From positions 62,001 through 126,000 of the forward strand of contig NZ_WBSM01000008.1 in NCBI RefSeq assembly GCF_009299505.1: 64,000 nucleotides of DNA, given 5' to 3'. This stretch comes from Bifidobacterium ramosum. GTDB taxonomy: Bacteria > Actinomycetota > Actinomycetes > Actinomycetales > Bifidobacteriaceae. Position 1 is the first letter of the stretch. Every line of letters starts with the position of its first letter. The translations under genes and the position numbers were made by a program. Shown in pieces: positions 46,862 to 55,435 of the stretch. The notes under the pieces were generated by a model, which did not search any database, was not told the origin of the DNA, and worked only from the letters and a program-made list of their open reading frames with translations.

Positions 46862-48334
46862 ATGGGCGAAGGACATGACGGCATGACTCCGGCGACGCCC
46901 CCGAGCTTCACGCCCGCAGGTTCCCGTCGGCGTTCGTCGCAGACGCCGCGTCGTGAGGAACCGGCGGCGCCTCCGTCGTTCACCCCCCATGCCGGTGCGG
47001 CGGGGCAGGCATCCGGCAACGGCGGCGACGCCGTCGCGCGCCCCGCTGCCGCCACGCCGCAGAGCTTCGCGCCGACCGTGCCCCGGCAGCCGCGCCGTTC
47101 CGGCAACGCCGCCCCGCACGCCGCATCATCGTCCTCGTCGCAGGCCCGCCCATCCGCCGCACATGCCATACCGCAGTCGATCCCACCGCAATCCATCCGG
47201 CCGCAGTCGGTCATGCCGCAGGCCGTCGGCCGCACCGCAGGCACGACACGGCCGACAGGCCGGCCGACGAGCGGCATGAACGGCATGAACCGTACGAATC
47301 ATCACACAACCAATGCCGGCGGCACGGCGGCCGCCACCGCGACCGCCGCACGTACCATGGGCGCGGGTCGTCGCCGTCATCATCCGCTGCGCATCGTGCT
47401 GGGCGCGCTCATCCTGCTCGTCGTGCTGCTGGCGCTGGGCGTGTTCGGCGGCTGGAACTGGGTGACCGGCAATCTGACCCGCAGCGACTGGCTCACCGAC
47501 GCCAAGGACAAGTCCGGCGCCACCAGTTGGCTGCTCGTCGGATCGGACAAACGCGACGGTACGGAAGGCGTGGCCGGAGCGGACGACGGCACCGTCACCG
47601 GATTCCGCACCGACACGCTGCTGGTGCTCACCAAACCGAAGTCCGGTGCGAGCTCGCTGATCTCCATCCCCCGCGACTCGCTGGTGGAGATCGACGGCCA
47701 GTATCTCAAGATCAACGCGGTCGCGCAGATCTATGGCAACAAGGCGCTGGTCGGCGAAGTCGAACAGATCACCGGCCAGAAGATCGACCACGTCGCCGAG
47801 ATCCAGTTCGGCGGCCTCAAGAACGTCGTCGACGCGATCGGCGGCGTCGAACTGTGCTACGACCAGGATGTGGACGACGGCTATTCCGGCCTCAAGTGGA
47901 CCAAGGGATGCCATATGGCCGACGGCACGACGGCGCTCGCGTTCTCGCGCATGCGATACTCCGACGCGCAAGGTGATTTCGGCCGCGCGGCACGACAGCG
48001 GCAGGTCATCGGCGCGGTGATGAAGAAGGCGCTGAGCGCCTCCACGCTGACGAACCCGGGCAAGATCGGCAAGCTGGCGAGCGCGTCGCTGGCGGCCGTC
48101 GGCGCGGACGAGGACACCAGCCCGTACACGCTGCTGACCATGGCGCTGGCCTTCCGCGACGCGACCGGCTCCAACGGGGTGAACGGCAGTCTGTACTGGT
48201 CCGATCCCGATTATTACGTGGACGGCGTGGGTTCGTCCGTGCTGCTCGACAACGACAAGAACACCGCATTGTTCGAGAAGCTGTCGACGGGCACGCAGCC
48301 GGCCGGCGAGGTCGGCACGCTCGCCGAGAGCTGA
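46862..48334 (+). CDS. LytR-CpsA-Psr family glycopolymer transferase
   Basis: 490 residues. A long Pro/Ser/Ala-rich N-terminal region (about 1-175) is followed by a membrane segment (about 180-205) and an LCP domain (about 225-400). Motifs include SWLLVGSDKRDGTEG, FRTDTLLVLT, SIPRDSLVEI and the Arg-rich FSRMRYSDAQGDFGRAARQRQV. LCP proteins attach wall glycopolymers to peptidoglycan. GGAGGAG upstream supports the start. Divergent from whiB2. Confidence 0.9.
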   Translation: MGEGHDGMTPATPPSFTPAGSRRRSSQTPRREEPAAPPSFTPHAGAAGQASGNGGDAVARPAAATPQSFAPTVPRQPRRSGNAAPHAASSSSSQARPSAAHAIPQSIPPQSIRPQSVMPQAVGRTAGTTRPTGRPTSGMNGMNRTNHHTTNAGGTAAATATAARTMGAGRRRHHPLRIVLGALILLVVLLALGVFGGWNWVTGNLTRSDWLTDAKDKSGATSWLLVGSDKRDGTEGVAGADDGTVTGFRTDTLLVLTKPKSGASSLISIPRDSLVEIDGQYLKINAVAQIYGNKALVGEVEQITGQKIDHVAEIQFGGLKNVVDAIGGVELCYDQDVDDGYSGLKWTKGCHMADGTTALAFSRMRYSDAQGDFGRAARQRQVIGAVMKKALSASTLTNPGKIGKLASASLAAVGADEDTSPYTLLTMALAFRDATGSNGVNGSLYWSDPDYYVDGVGSSVLLDNDKNTALFEKLSTGTQPAGEVGTLAES

Positions 48335-48375
48335 CGGGCGGCGGCAGGACCGCCGTGTCCGTGACACGCCGAAAG

Positions 48376-48384
48376 TGTGGATAA
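48376..48384 (-). promoter_or_regulatory. DnaA-box-like site (minus orientation)
   Basis: TGTGGATAA, the reverse complement of TTATCCACA, lies 70 bp before the FtsK-like gene. Single site. Confidence 0.4.
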
Positions 48385-48453
48385 CCCGGACCATTCGACC
48401 ACATGGTCCGGTTCGGCTTGCGTCCACGTGCGCTCCTCTTCCAGACTCGAGGT

Positions 48454-50403
48454 ATGGGCACCGCCGACATGACCTCTCCGCGACGCGTGACGCGCAACCG
48501 TCACGCCGTGTTGACCGCCACCGCACTGGCGGCGCCGATCGCCGCCCAGCTGATGATGTTCATCGCCATGATGGTCGAGGGACGATGGCTGTTCGCGATG
48601 ATGGTCGTGCCCGGACTGGTGGGGTGCGCCGCTTCGGCGGCGCTGTCGTCGTTGCAGTCGCAGCCGCCGCATGGCGTCGCGTCGGCCAATGGCCGGGCAG
48701 GCACGAACGCCGCGCGGTCACATGACACCGGCGACGAAGCAGCCACGGTCTTCGCACGCATCGATTGCCCGGCGTGGGAGTCGTTGGGGCTGCCCTCCCC
48801 CGAACGTGAGCCGTTGCCGTGGCGGCATATCGTGCGCGTCTGGCTGGGCGAACCGGGTCTGGACGTGCCGCTGGGCATGGCCGACAGCGGCGTGTTCCGT
48901 CTTGATCTCGCGCGGCAGGGACCGCATGCACTGGTGGCGGGCACCACCGGTTCGGGCAAGTCCGTGCTGTTGCAGACGTGGTGTCTGGCGTTGGCGTGCC
49001 GCAATCCGCCGCACCGGCTCAATTTCGTGTTTCTGGATTTCAAGGGAGGTTCGGCGTTCAATCGACTGGCCCAGCTGCCGCATGTCGTCGGCAACGTGTG
49101 CGATCTCGATCTGGCGCATGCGACGCGCGCCTTGGAGGCGTTGGAACGTGAGCTCAAACGCCGTGAACGGCTGGTGGCCGACCATCATGCGTCCGCCATC
49201 GGACAGGTGCCGGACGAGCCGGCGCGGCTGGTCGTCGTGGTCGACGAATTCCATGCGCTGCACGGCCAGTTGCCGGATTACGTCGACCGTCTGGTGCGCG
49301 TCGCGTCGCTCGGCCGGTCGCTGGGCATGCATCTGGTGGCCTGCACGCAGAATCCACTCGGCCAGATCAGCGCCGACATGAAGGCGAACATCGCGGTGAA
49401 CCTCTGTCTACGCGTGCGCGACCCGCTACAGTCGCAGGAACTGCTCGCATCGCCGGCGGCGGCGTTCATCCGCCCGTCAACGCCCGGCGCGGCCTACTGC
49501 TGCGACGGGGATGCGCTCACGCCGTTCCGGTGCGCGGCGGCCGGGGACCTCGATGCGGTGATCGCCGACGTGCGGCGCGCCGCACGGTTCAGCGGGTTGC
49601 GCGCCGCACCGTCGCTGTTCAGCGCCCCGCTGCCGGCCATCGTGGACGGCGCACGGCTGCATGGCATGATCGTGAAATACGACGGGCACTCCCCCGGTCC
49701 GGGCACGACGGCCGACACCGCGGCCGACACCGTGCCGTTCGGTCTGCGCGACGATGGCGTGACGCTGGACGTCGCGTCGCTGCCATTGACGCACGGCAAC
49801 ATCGCGATCATCGGCCCGCATGGCCGCGGCAGGACGACGCTGCTCGACCTGATCGCGGACGGTCTGCGAGAACGGCACGGCTATCAGCTGCGTCGCAGCC
49901 GTACGACGTCGCACGGCACGAACGTCGTCACCGTGCACCGACGCGGCAATGGCGTCGCGTCTTCACCGGACGTCACGCCACCGATCAAACCGGCATCATC
50001 GAGACCGACATCATCCACGGCATCGCCCGGTCAGCCGCACACACCGCCGTGCGTACCGCCTCGGCTGATATGGCTGGCCGACGACGCCGACGCCCTGTTC
50101 GACCCGCTCGGCACGGATCCCGAGGCGCCGCGATTCCACGACGCGCTGGCGAATCCCGGTGTCACGGTGATCTTCGCCGTCCGCGACGCGCGCCATGTGC
50201 GCGTGCCCGAACACGGCACGACGCGCATCGTGTTCCCCTCCGGCGACCGATCCGCCGACCTGATGAGCGGCATTCCCGCCGATGTGCTGGCCCGCATGGG
50301 CCCCGACGCCCCGCGCACGCCGGGACGCGCCGTGCTGCTCGACCGGGGCTCCGCCATGCCCGTGCAATGCGCGGTTTTCAAATCCGTCAGCGAAACCCCT
50401 TGA
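48454..50403 (+). CDS. FtsK/SpoIIIE (EccC-like) ATPase
   Basis: 649 residues. Two N-terminal membrane segments (about 18-38 and 45-62) are followed by an FtsK/SpoIIIE ATPase: Walker A VAGTTGSGKSVLLQ near 163 and Walker B LVVVVDEFHAL. A second, degenerate nucleotide fold appears later (IIGPHGRGRTTLLDL, with Arg replacing the P-loop Lys). This architecture matches EccC-type ATPases of type VII-like secretion more than FtsK, but no WXG100 substrate or partner gene is nearby. Start is uncertain: ATG at 48403, 48454 or 48469. Followed by whiB1. Confidence 0.78.
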   Translation: MGTADMTSPRRVTRNRHAVLTATALAAPIAAQLMMFIAMMVEGRWLFAMMVVPGLVGCAASAALSSLQSQPPHGVASANGRAGTNAARSHDTGDEAATVFARIDCPAWESLGLPSPEREPLPWRHIVRVWLGEPGLDVPLGMADSGVFRLDLARQGPHALVAGTTGSGKSVLLQTWCLALACRNPPHRLNFVFLDFKGGSAFNRLAQLPHVVGNVCDLDLAHATRALEALERELKRRERLVADHHASAIGQVPDEPARLVVVVDEFHALHGQLPDYVDRLVRVASLGRSLGMHLVACTQNPLGQISADMKANIAVNLCLRVRDPLQSQELLASPAAAFIRPSTPGAAYCCDGDALTPFRCAAAGDLDAVIADVRRAARFSGLRAAPSLFSAPLPAIVDGARLHGMIVKYDGHSPGPGTTADTAADTVPFGLRDDGVTLDVASLPLTHGNIAIIGPHGRGRTTLLDLIADGLRERHGYQLRRSRTTSHGTNVVTVHRRGNGVASSPDVTPPIKPASSRPTSSTASPGQPHTPPCVPPRLIWLADDADALFDPLGTDPEAPRFHDALANPGVTVIFAVRDARHVRVPEHGTTRIVFPSGDRSADLMSGIPADVLARMGPDAPRTPGRAVLLDRGSAMPVQCAVFKSVSETP

Positions 50404-50486
50404 AAAGTCGATGGTTTCGTGGTTATCTGTGTACTGGGTTTGATGCATAGGCAACCAAACAATGTGATTGAGGAAGGCGAACCGAT

Positions 50487-50762
50487 ATGAGCAGTGCTTT
50501 TGACTGGAGGGCCAAGGCCGCATGCCGCGACAAGGATCCCGAACTGTTCTTCCCGGTCGGTAACACCGGTGCGGCGTTCCAGCAGATCGAGGAGGCCAAG
50601 GCCGTGTGCCGCACGTGCAAGGTCATCGACGCGTGCCTGAAGTGCGCGCTCGACACCAATCAGGACTATGGCGTGTGGGGCGGTCTGAGCGAGGACGAGC
50701 GTCGCGCGCTCAAGCGTCGCGCCATGCGAGCCCGTCGCTCGCAGGCGTTGCAGAACCTGTGA
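50487..50762 (+). CDS. whiB1: WhiB1-type iron-sulfur regulator
   Basis: 91 residues. Cys13, Cys41, Cys44 and Cys50 fit the WhiB cluster pattern. CRDKDPELFFPVGNTG and GVWGGLSEDERRALKRR match WhiB1 closely. WhiB1 is a NO-sensitive DNA-binding protein that contacts the main sigma factor. It is convergent with pdtaS, the same pairing known in mycobacteria, and 84 bp after the FtsK-like gene. Confidence 0.92.
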   Translation: MSSAFDWRAKAACRDKDPELFFPVGNTGAAFQQIEEAKAVCRTCKVIDACLKCALDTNQDYGVWGGLSEDERRALKRRAMRARRSQALQNL

Positions 50763-50812
50763 CCGCGCGGCGGCAACATCCGCCGGGGCAGACAAGACAT
50801 ACAGCATATGGC

Positions 50813-50839
50813 AAGGGCCGGGAACGAATCCCGGCCCTT
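50813..50839 (+). terminator. whiB1 terminator
   Basis: AAGGGCCGGGA pairs with TCCCGGCCCTT (50813-50823 and 50829-50839), followed by TTCCGTTGTTG. A strong intrinsic terminator between convergent genes. Confidence 0.85.
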
Positions 50840-50905
50840 TTCCGTTGTTGCGGTAACGTGCCGACACGCCGCCGCCGGCGCATTACCGCCGACGGCGACC
50901 GTTCG

Positions 50906-52393
50906 TTACTGGTTCTGCGCGGCGCGCAGCTTCATGTCGAGCACGACGCGCGTGCCGCCCTCGCGGCGCGGCTCCCAGTGCACGCTGCCGCCGAAGTCGT
51001 TGGTGACGAACGTGTTGATGATCTGTGTGCCCAGTCCCGAACCGGATGAGCGCGCCATGCCGTGGCTTTCCTCGTTGGCCAGACCGGAGCCGTCGTCCTC
51101 GACCACCACGTTGAGGTTGCTGCCGGAACGGCCCACGGAGATGATGATGTGCCCTTCCTTGCGCCCTTCGAAGCCGTGTTCGACGGCGTTGGTGATGAGC
51201 TCGGTGAGCACGAGCGACAGCGGCGTGGCGTCCTGCGCGGGCATCATGCCGAACTGGCCGACGTATTCGATGCTGATGTGCTGGTCGCGCATCGTGGCGA
51301 GGTCGACGCTCATCTTGAGCAGGTTGGAGATCACCTTGTCGAAATCGACGATCTCGTCGGCGGTCTGGCTCAGTCCCTCGTGCACCATGGCGATGGTCTG
51401 TACGCGGCGCTGCGCCTCCTCGAGCTCCTTCTTGACCTCTTCGGACTTGGTCTTGCGCGCCTGCAGGCGCAGCAGCGCGGACACGGCCTGCAGGTTGTTC
51501 TTGACGCGGTGGTGGATCTCGGAGATCGTCGCGTCCTTGGTCTGCAGCTCCTGCTCGCGGCGGCGCAGCTCGGTCACGTCGCGGCACAGCACGATCGCTC
51601 CGGTGCGGCCGTTGGTGTCGTACAGCGGCATGGAACGCATGGAGACGGCGGAGCTGTTCGCGTTGAGTTCGGAGTCGACGGCGGCCTTGCCGCTGAGGAC
51701 CAGCGGCAGCGATTCGGGCAGCGGGTCGTTCTCGTGGAGCAGCTGCGTGCCGATCTCGCTGAGGAACTTGCCCTGCATGAGGTCGAGCGAGCCGAGACGG
51801 CGGAAGCAGCTGATCGCGTTCGGCGAGGCGTAACGCACCACGCCCTCTTCGGTGAGGATGATGAAGCCGTCGGCCACGCGCGCGTTGTGGCGCTGGCTCA
51901 TGACCGAATCGAGGTACGGGAACTGGCCGCGCGGAATCATCTCGTACAGCTGCTTGCCGGCGTTGATGCTTTCGGATTCGTTGCGTCCGTTGGATTCGCG
52001 GGTGGCCATGTTGGTCTCGCGCACGACCAGGCCGAGGGTCTTGCCGTTGTGGCGCACGGGCGCGTACACGTTGCATACGGTGGATTTGCCGACGTTGCGC
52101 AGCACCGTGGACCGGAAGACGACGCTGGAGCGCATCGCGGCGTCGAGTTCGCCGATCATGTCCTCGGGCACGGGTTTGCCGACCACGTCTTCGGCGCGCA
52201 GCGTCGCGACCGTCGACGGGCGGCATTGTTCGGCGACCAGATAGTCGCCGTTGCCGTCCTGCAGGATGAGCAGCAGGTCGGCGAAACTCAGATCGGCGAT
52301 CACCTGCCAGTCGGCCACCAGATGATGCAGCCATTCGCGGTCGCTCTCGTCGAAGTCGGGTCGTGTCGCCAATATCTGTGTGAAATCTGCCAT
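50906..52393 (-). CDS. pdtaS: Sensor histidine kinase PdtaS
   Basis: 495 residues. An N-terminal GAF-like domain (about 25-140, beginning VADWQVIADLSFADLLLILQ) and a PAS domain (about 170-275) lead to a HisKA_2-type kinase: EIHHRVKNNLQAVSALL with His at about 294-295, then LVLTELITNAVEHGF, DDGSGL and GLGTQIINT. No membrane segment, so it is cytosolic. It phosphorylates PdtaR, encoded at 18436-19227. The start MADFTQIL matches the family; no strong RBS is visible. It lies opposite whiB1. Confidence 0.92.
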   Translation of the reverse strand: MADFTQILATRPDFDESDREWLHHLVADWQVIADLSFADLLLILQDGNGDYLVAEQCRPSTVATLRAEDVVGKPVPEDMIGELDAAMRSSVVFRSTVLRNVGKSTVCNVYAPVRHNGKTLGLVVRETNMATRESNGRNESESINAGKQLYEMIPRGQFPYLDSVMSQRHNARVADGFIILTEEGVVRYASPNAISCFRRLGSLDLMQGKFLSEIGTQLLHENDPLPESLPLVLSGKAAVDSELNANSSAVSMRSMPLYDTNGRTGAIVLCRDVTELRRREQELQTKDATISEIHHRVKNNLQAVSALLRLQARKTKSEEVKKELEEAQRRVQTIAMVHEGLSQTADEIVDFDKVISNLLKMSVDLATMRDQHISIEYVGQFGMMPAQDATPLSLVLTELITNAVEHGFEGRKEGHIIISVGRSGSNLNVVVEDDGSGLANEESHGMARSSGSGLGTQIINTFVTNDFGGSVHWEPRREGGTRVVLDMKLRAAQNQ

Positions 52394-52497
52394 GGTTACC
52401 ATGATACGCAATACGCGTGTCCGCACGCGCTTTTCGCGGGGCGAACGGCGGCGGCACCGGCCCGGCGTCGCGTGCGGCGTTTCTCACCACGTCGATC

Positions 52498-52525
52498 TTG
52501 ACAAATCATTTGGTTACGTTATCGT
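52498..52525 (+). promoter_or_regulatory. Predicted promoter of the hemolysin III gene
   Basis: TTGACA (52498-52503) and TATCGT (52520-52525) are spaced by 16 bp. The -10 overlaps the start of a GTAGGTTACG palindrome. Confidence 0.5.
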
Positions 52526-52547
52526 AGGTTACGGTAGCGTAACCTAC
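52524..52547. promoter_or_regulatory. Palindrome over the hemolysin III transcription start
   Basis: GTAGGTTACG (52524-52533) and CGTAACCTAC (52538-52547) form a perfect 10-bp inverted repeat. It begins at the -10 box and covers the likely start site, as an operator or a 5' hairpin would. Confidence 0.55.
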
Positions 52548-52573
52548 CGGAACCTACTGGTTGGGAGGATATG

Positions 52574-53482
52574 ATGGCGACGATATCCGAGGATGAGATC
52601 GCCCGCAAACGCGCGGCCGTGGCCGCGGCACGCGACGCCGCGACGCAGGCGCGCGAGGCCGCGCTGCAGGCCAAGGCCGACGCGGTGCGTGTCAAGGCGC
52701 AAGCCAAGGCGGAACGCATCCGCCGACACGGCGAGGAGCATGCGCTGTCGGTCATCGCCAAGGCCGAGGCCCGCGCCGCGAAACTCGAGGGCATCTCCCC
52801 CGCCGAGGTCGAACGCAAGATCCGGCTCGACGTGCACGGCAGGCCGAAGCCGCTGCTGCGCGGCTGGATCCACGCGGTCGCCGCGCCGCTCGCCCTGGCG
52901 GCCGGCATCGTGCTGATCTGTCTCGCGCAGGGCGCAGGGCTCAAGTGGGCGTGCGCCGTGTTCATGACCTGCTCACTGGTCCTGTTCGGCAACTCGGCCG
53001 CCTACCATCTGGGCGACTGGTCGCCTCGCGTCACCGATGTGCTCCGCCGCATCGACCACATGAACATCTTCCTGCTCATCGCCGGCACCTACACGCCCGT
53101 CTCGTTCGCGCTCACGCCGTTCTGGCGCAACTCGATCATCACGGGCATGTGGGCGTGCACGCTCGTCGCGCTCATCATCCACGTGATCTGGATCGGCGCG
53201 CCCCGCTGGCTGTACGTGATCGTCTACATCGTGTTCGGCGTGTCCGGCGTGGCGTTCATGCGCCTGTTCTGGACGTCGCCGTACGCCGGCCCCACCGTGG
53301 TGATCCTGTTGGCGGCCGGCGGCGCGTGCTACATCGCCGGCGCGATCGTGTACGGTCTGCGCAGGCCGGACCCATGGCCGCGCGTGTTCGGCTTTCACGA
53401 GATCTTCCACACCGGCACCGTCGCCGGATACGCCTGCCACATGGTCGCCATCTACATGGTGATCGTGTCGCTGTGGCACTAA
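52574..53482 (+). CDS. Hemolysin III/PAQR family membrane protein with coiled-coil extension
   Basis: 302 residues. The C-terminal part (about 95-300) has seven membrane segments and the PAQR signatures FGNSAAYHLGDW, DHMNIFLLIAGTYTP and GFHEIFHTGTVAGY, with His and Asp that bind metal. The first 75 residues are Ala/Lys/Arg/Glu-rich (KRAAVAAARDAATQAREAAL) and would form a coiled coil not usual for the family. The ATG at 52574 has GGGAGG five bases upstream; 52571 is too close. Family members affect membrane lipid or ion balance; exact role unknown. Confidence 0.85.
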   Translation: MATISEDEIARKRAAVAAARDAATQAREAALQAKADAVRVKAQAKAERIRRHGEEHALSVIAKAEARAAKLEGISPAEVERKIRLDVHGRPKPLLRGWIHAVAAPLALAAGIVLICLAQGAGLKWACAVFMTCSLVLFGNSAAYHLGDWSPRVTDVLRRIDHMNIFLLIAGTYTPVSFALTPFWRNSIITGMWACTLVALIIHVIWIGAPRWLYVIVYIVFGVSGVAFMRLFWTSPYAGPTVVILLAAGGACYIAGAIVYGLRRPDPWPRVFGFHEIFHTGTVAGYACHMVAIYMVIVSLWH

Positions 53483-53530
53483 TCGGCACCGACGGCACTG
53501 ACCGGCGCGATCTCACATGCCGTGGATACG

Positions 53531-53569
53531 TTGAGGCCCTCCCCCGCATCTCGCGAGAGAGGGCCTCAA
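53531..53569. terminator. Bidirectional terminator between hemolysin III and greA
   Basis: TTGAGGCCCTC pairs with GAGGGCCTCAA (53531-53541 and 53559-53569). It lies between convergent genes. Confidence 0.75.
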
Positions 53570-53593
53570 CATCGTCGGAAGACGGAACGGTCG

Positions 53594-54073
53594 TTATTCG
53601 ACCGGCTTGGCTTCCTTGATGGTCACGCTGATGGTGCGGCCGTTCGGAGCCTGATAGCTCACGGCATCGCCGACCTTGGCGCCCATGATGGCCTTGCCGA
53701 TCGGCGAATCCTCGCTCAGCACGTCGTAGTCGGTGACGGCGGCCATGTCGCGCGCGCCGAGCACGTACGTCATCTCGTTGCCGGCCAGTTCGATGGTCAC
53801 CAGCGAACCGTTGCCGACGGTGCCGGCCTTCGGCGCCTCGACGATCTTCGCGTTGCGCAGCTTGACGATGAGCTCGTTGATACGGCCCTCGTTCTTGCTC
53901 TGCTCCTCGCGCGCGGCCTGATATCCGCCGTTTTCGGACAGATCGCCTTCGGCGCGGGCCGCGGCGATGCGCTTGGTGATCTCGTCGCGATACTGGCCCT
54001 CACGATAGGCGAGCTCGTCCTTCAGCTTGTCGAACGCGTCCTGCGTCAACGGCACGACTTTTTCTTCACCCAT
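53594..54073 (-). CDS. greA: Transcription elongation factor GreA
   Basis: 159 residues. Rescues backtracked RNA polymerase by stimulating transcript cleavage. The N-terminal coiled coil carries AAARAEGDLSENGGYQAAREE with the acidic Asp-Glu tip, and the C-terminal FKBP-like domain ends ISVTIKEAKPVE with the segment SPIGKAIMGAKVGDAVSY. Start supported by GAGG upstream. It is 32 bp after the FKBP gene and probably co-transcribed. Confidence 0.95.
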   Translation of the reverse strand: MGEEKVVPLTQDAFDKLKDELAYREGQYRDEITKRIAAARAEGDLSENGGYQAAREEQSKNEGRINELIVKLRNAKIVEAPKAGTVGNGSLVTIELAGNEMTYVLGARDMAAVTDYDVLSEDSPIGKAIMGAKVGDAVSYQAPNGRTISVTIKEAKPVE

Positions 54074-54104
54074 GATTCCTCCTTAATATCGTCGATATCG
54101 TCGG

Positions 54105-54509
54105 TCAACGGGTCGAAATGATGTCGATCACGAACACGAGCGTATCACCGCCGCCGATGCCGGCCTGCGGGACGCCGCGCGAACCGTAGCCGTACTCCGG
54201 CGGGATGGACACGACCAGACGAGAGCCGACGTTATGGCCCGGCACAGTCTGGTCCCAGCCCTTGATGACCTGGCCGACGCCGATGCCGAAGCTGGCCGGC
54301 TGGTGACGGTCGAAGCTCGAATCGAACGGCTCGCTCTTGCCCCACACGACGCCGTGGTAGTTCACGGTGACGGTGTCGCCGCGGCGCACGATCGGGCCGT
54401 CGCCCTCGACGAGCTCCACGGACTTGAGGCCGGCCGGGGCGTCGCCCTCGAATTCGATGACCGGCGTCGCGCCGAATTCGGCGTTGACCTTGGGCATGTT
54501 CGCTGCCAT
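54105..54509 (-). CDS. FKBP-type peptidyl-prolyl isomerase
   Basis: 134 residues. A single FKBP domain with VTVNYHGVVWGKSEPFDSSF, GQVIKGWDQTVPGHNVGSR and PPEYGYGSRG, ending in a hydrophobic FVIDIIS strand. No signal peptide, so it is cytosolic; it probably catalyses proline isomerisation in folding. AGGAGGG precedes the start ATG at 54509. It precedes greA. Confidence 0.92.
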   Translation of the reverse strand: MAANMPKVNAEFGATPVIEFEGDAPAGLKSVELVEGDGPIVRRGDTVTVNYHGVVWGKSEPFDSSFDRHQPASFGIGVGQVIKGWDQTVPGHNVGSRLVVSIPPEYGYGSRGVPQAGIGGGDTLVFVIDIISTR

Positions 54510-54658
54510 ATGTTCCCTCCTGATTGGACCGATTGAACGCACAATGTGCATCAGGATACTCGGTGATGCCCGGCCGCGCAAGCGTTCGCACACGTCGCCG
54601 GACACGGTTCCGACGTGCGCGGCGCGGCGTCTCGTCCGTCACGCGGCGGCGTCGCCGG

Positions 54659-55225
54659 TCACGACAGCGCGGACAGCGTCATCCCGTACACGATGCCGCC
54701 GAGCACGGCGAACACCAGCGTGGCGACGCCCACGGCGATCACCGCCGTGCGGCGCTCCGCCACGCGCTGCGGCAGGATCGCACCGAAGAAGAACGCGACG
54801 AATCCCGCGGCCGCGCAGTTGACGCCGATGCCGAACCTGGCGGCACCGGTCAGCGCCACGCCGTGGGCCGGCACGATGATCGAGTCGATCACCGCCGGGT
54901 AGACGGCGCACCCCCACGCGGCGAACCCGATCAGGCCCGCCAACGCGTAGACGAACGGCAGCAACTTGGGAATGTCCAGCCTCGCGGTGAGCGACTCGAC
55001 GGCCCACAGCAGCACGAATCCGACCGTGTACGTGAACGCGACCGCGAACAGGTCCGCGACGAGGAACCACGGCAGCGCGGTGAACGCGTTGCCGGACATC
55101 ATCACATAGATCGGCGTGCTCACCAGCTCGCACACGCACATCGCCGCGGCGATGACGATCGCCTGCACGAGCATCGTGGGCAGGCTGTCCTTCGATTCAC
55201 GGCTTACGTCCATCCAACCGGCCAT
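54659..55225 (-). CDS. Membrane protein of unknown function
   Basis: 188 residues with five hydrophobic segments (about 18-40, 50-75, 85-108, 127-150, 160-183). I do not recognise the family. AAAGG lies ten bases upstream; an internal Met at residue 5 is also possible. It lies between tRNA-Leu(TAA) and the FKBP gene, on the same strand. Confidence 0.6.
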   Translation of the reverse strand: MAGWMDVSRESKDSLPTMLVQAIVIAAAMCVCELVSTPIYVMMSGNAFTALPWFLVADLFAVAFTYTVGFVLLWAVESLTARLDIPKLLPFVYALAGLIGFAAWGCAVYPAVIDSIIVPAHGVALTGAARFGIGVNCAAAGFVAFFFGAILPQRVAERRTAVIAVGVATLVFAVLGGIVYGMTLSALS

Positions 55226-55320
55226 GCTGTTCGTTCCTTTACCTCATGTGGCCGCATGCGCGGCCTTCCGCAACAACGCGGGCCAGTCTATCGGCCAAAA
55301 GAAAACCGAATGTTTCAAGG

Positions 55321-55399
55321 TGCCCCTGGCGGGACTCGAACCCGCAAGCCGAAGCGATCGATTTTAAGTCGACTGCGTATACCATTTCGCCACAGGGGC
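55321..55399 (-). tRNA. tRNA-Leu (anticodon TAA)
   Basis: 79 nt. The acceptor stem GCCCCTG pairs with CAGGGGC; the anticodon stem is GTCGA with TCGAT, and the loop CTTAAAA gives TAA. A moderate variable arm (CGCTTCGGCTT) is present, and the T-arm is GCGGGTTCGAGTCCCGC. CCA is not encoded. Confidence 0.93.
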
Positions 55400-55435
55400 G
55401 TCGGCCGCGCGAACGGCCAACCGTTTTATTGTACG

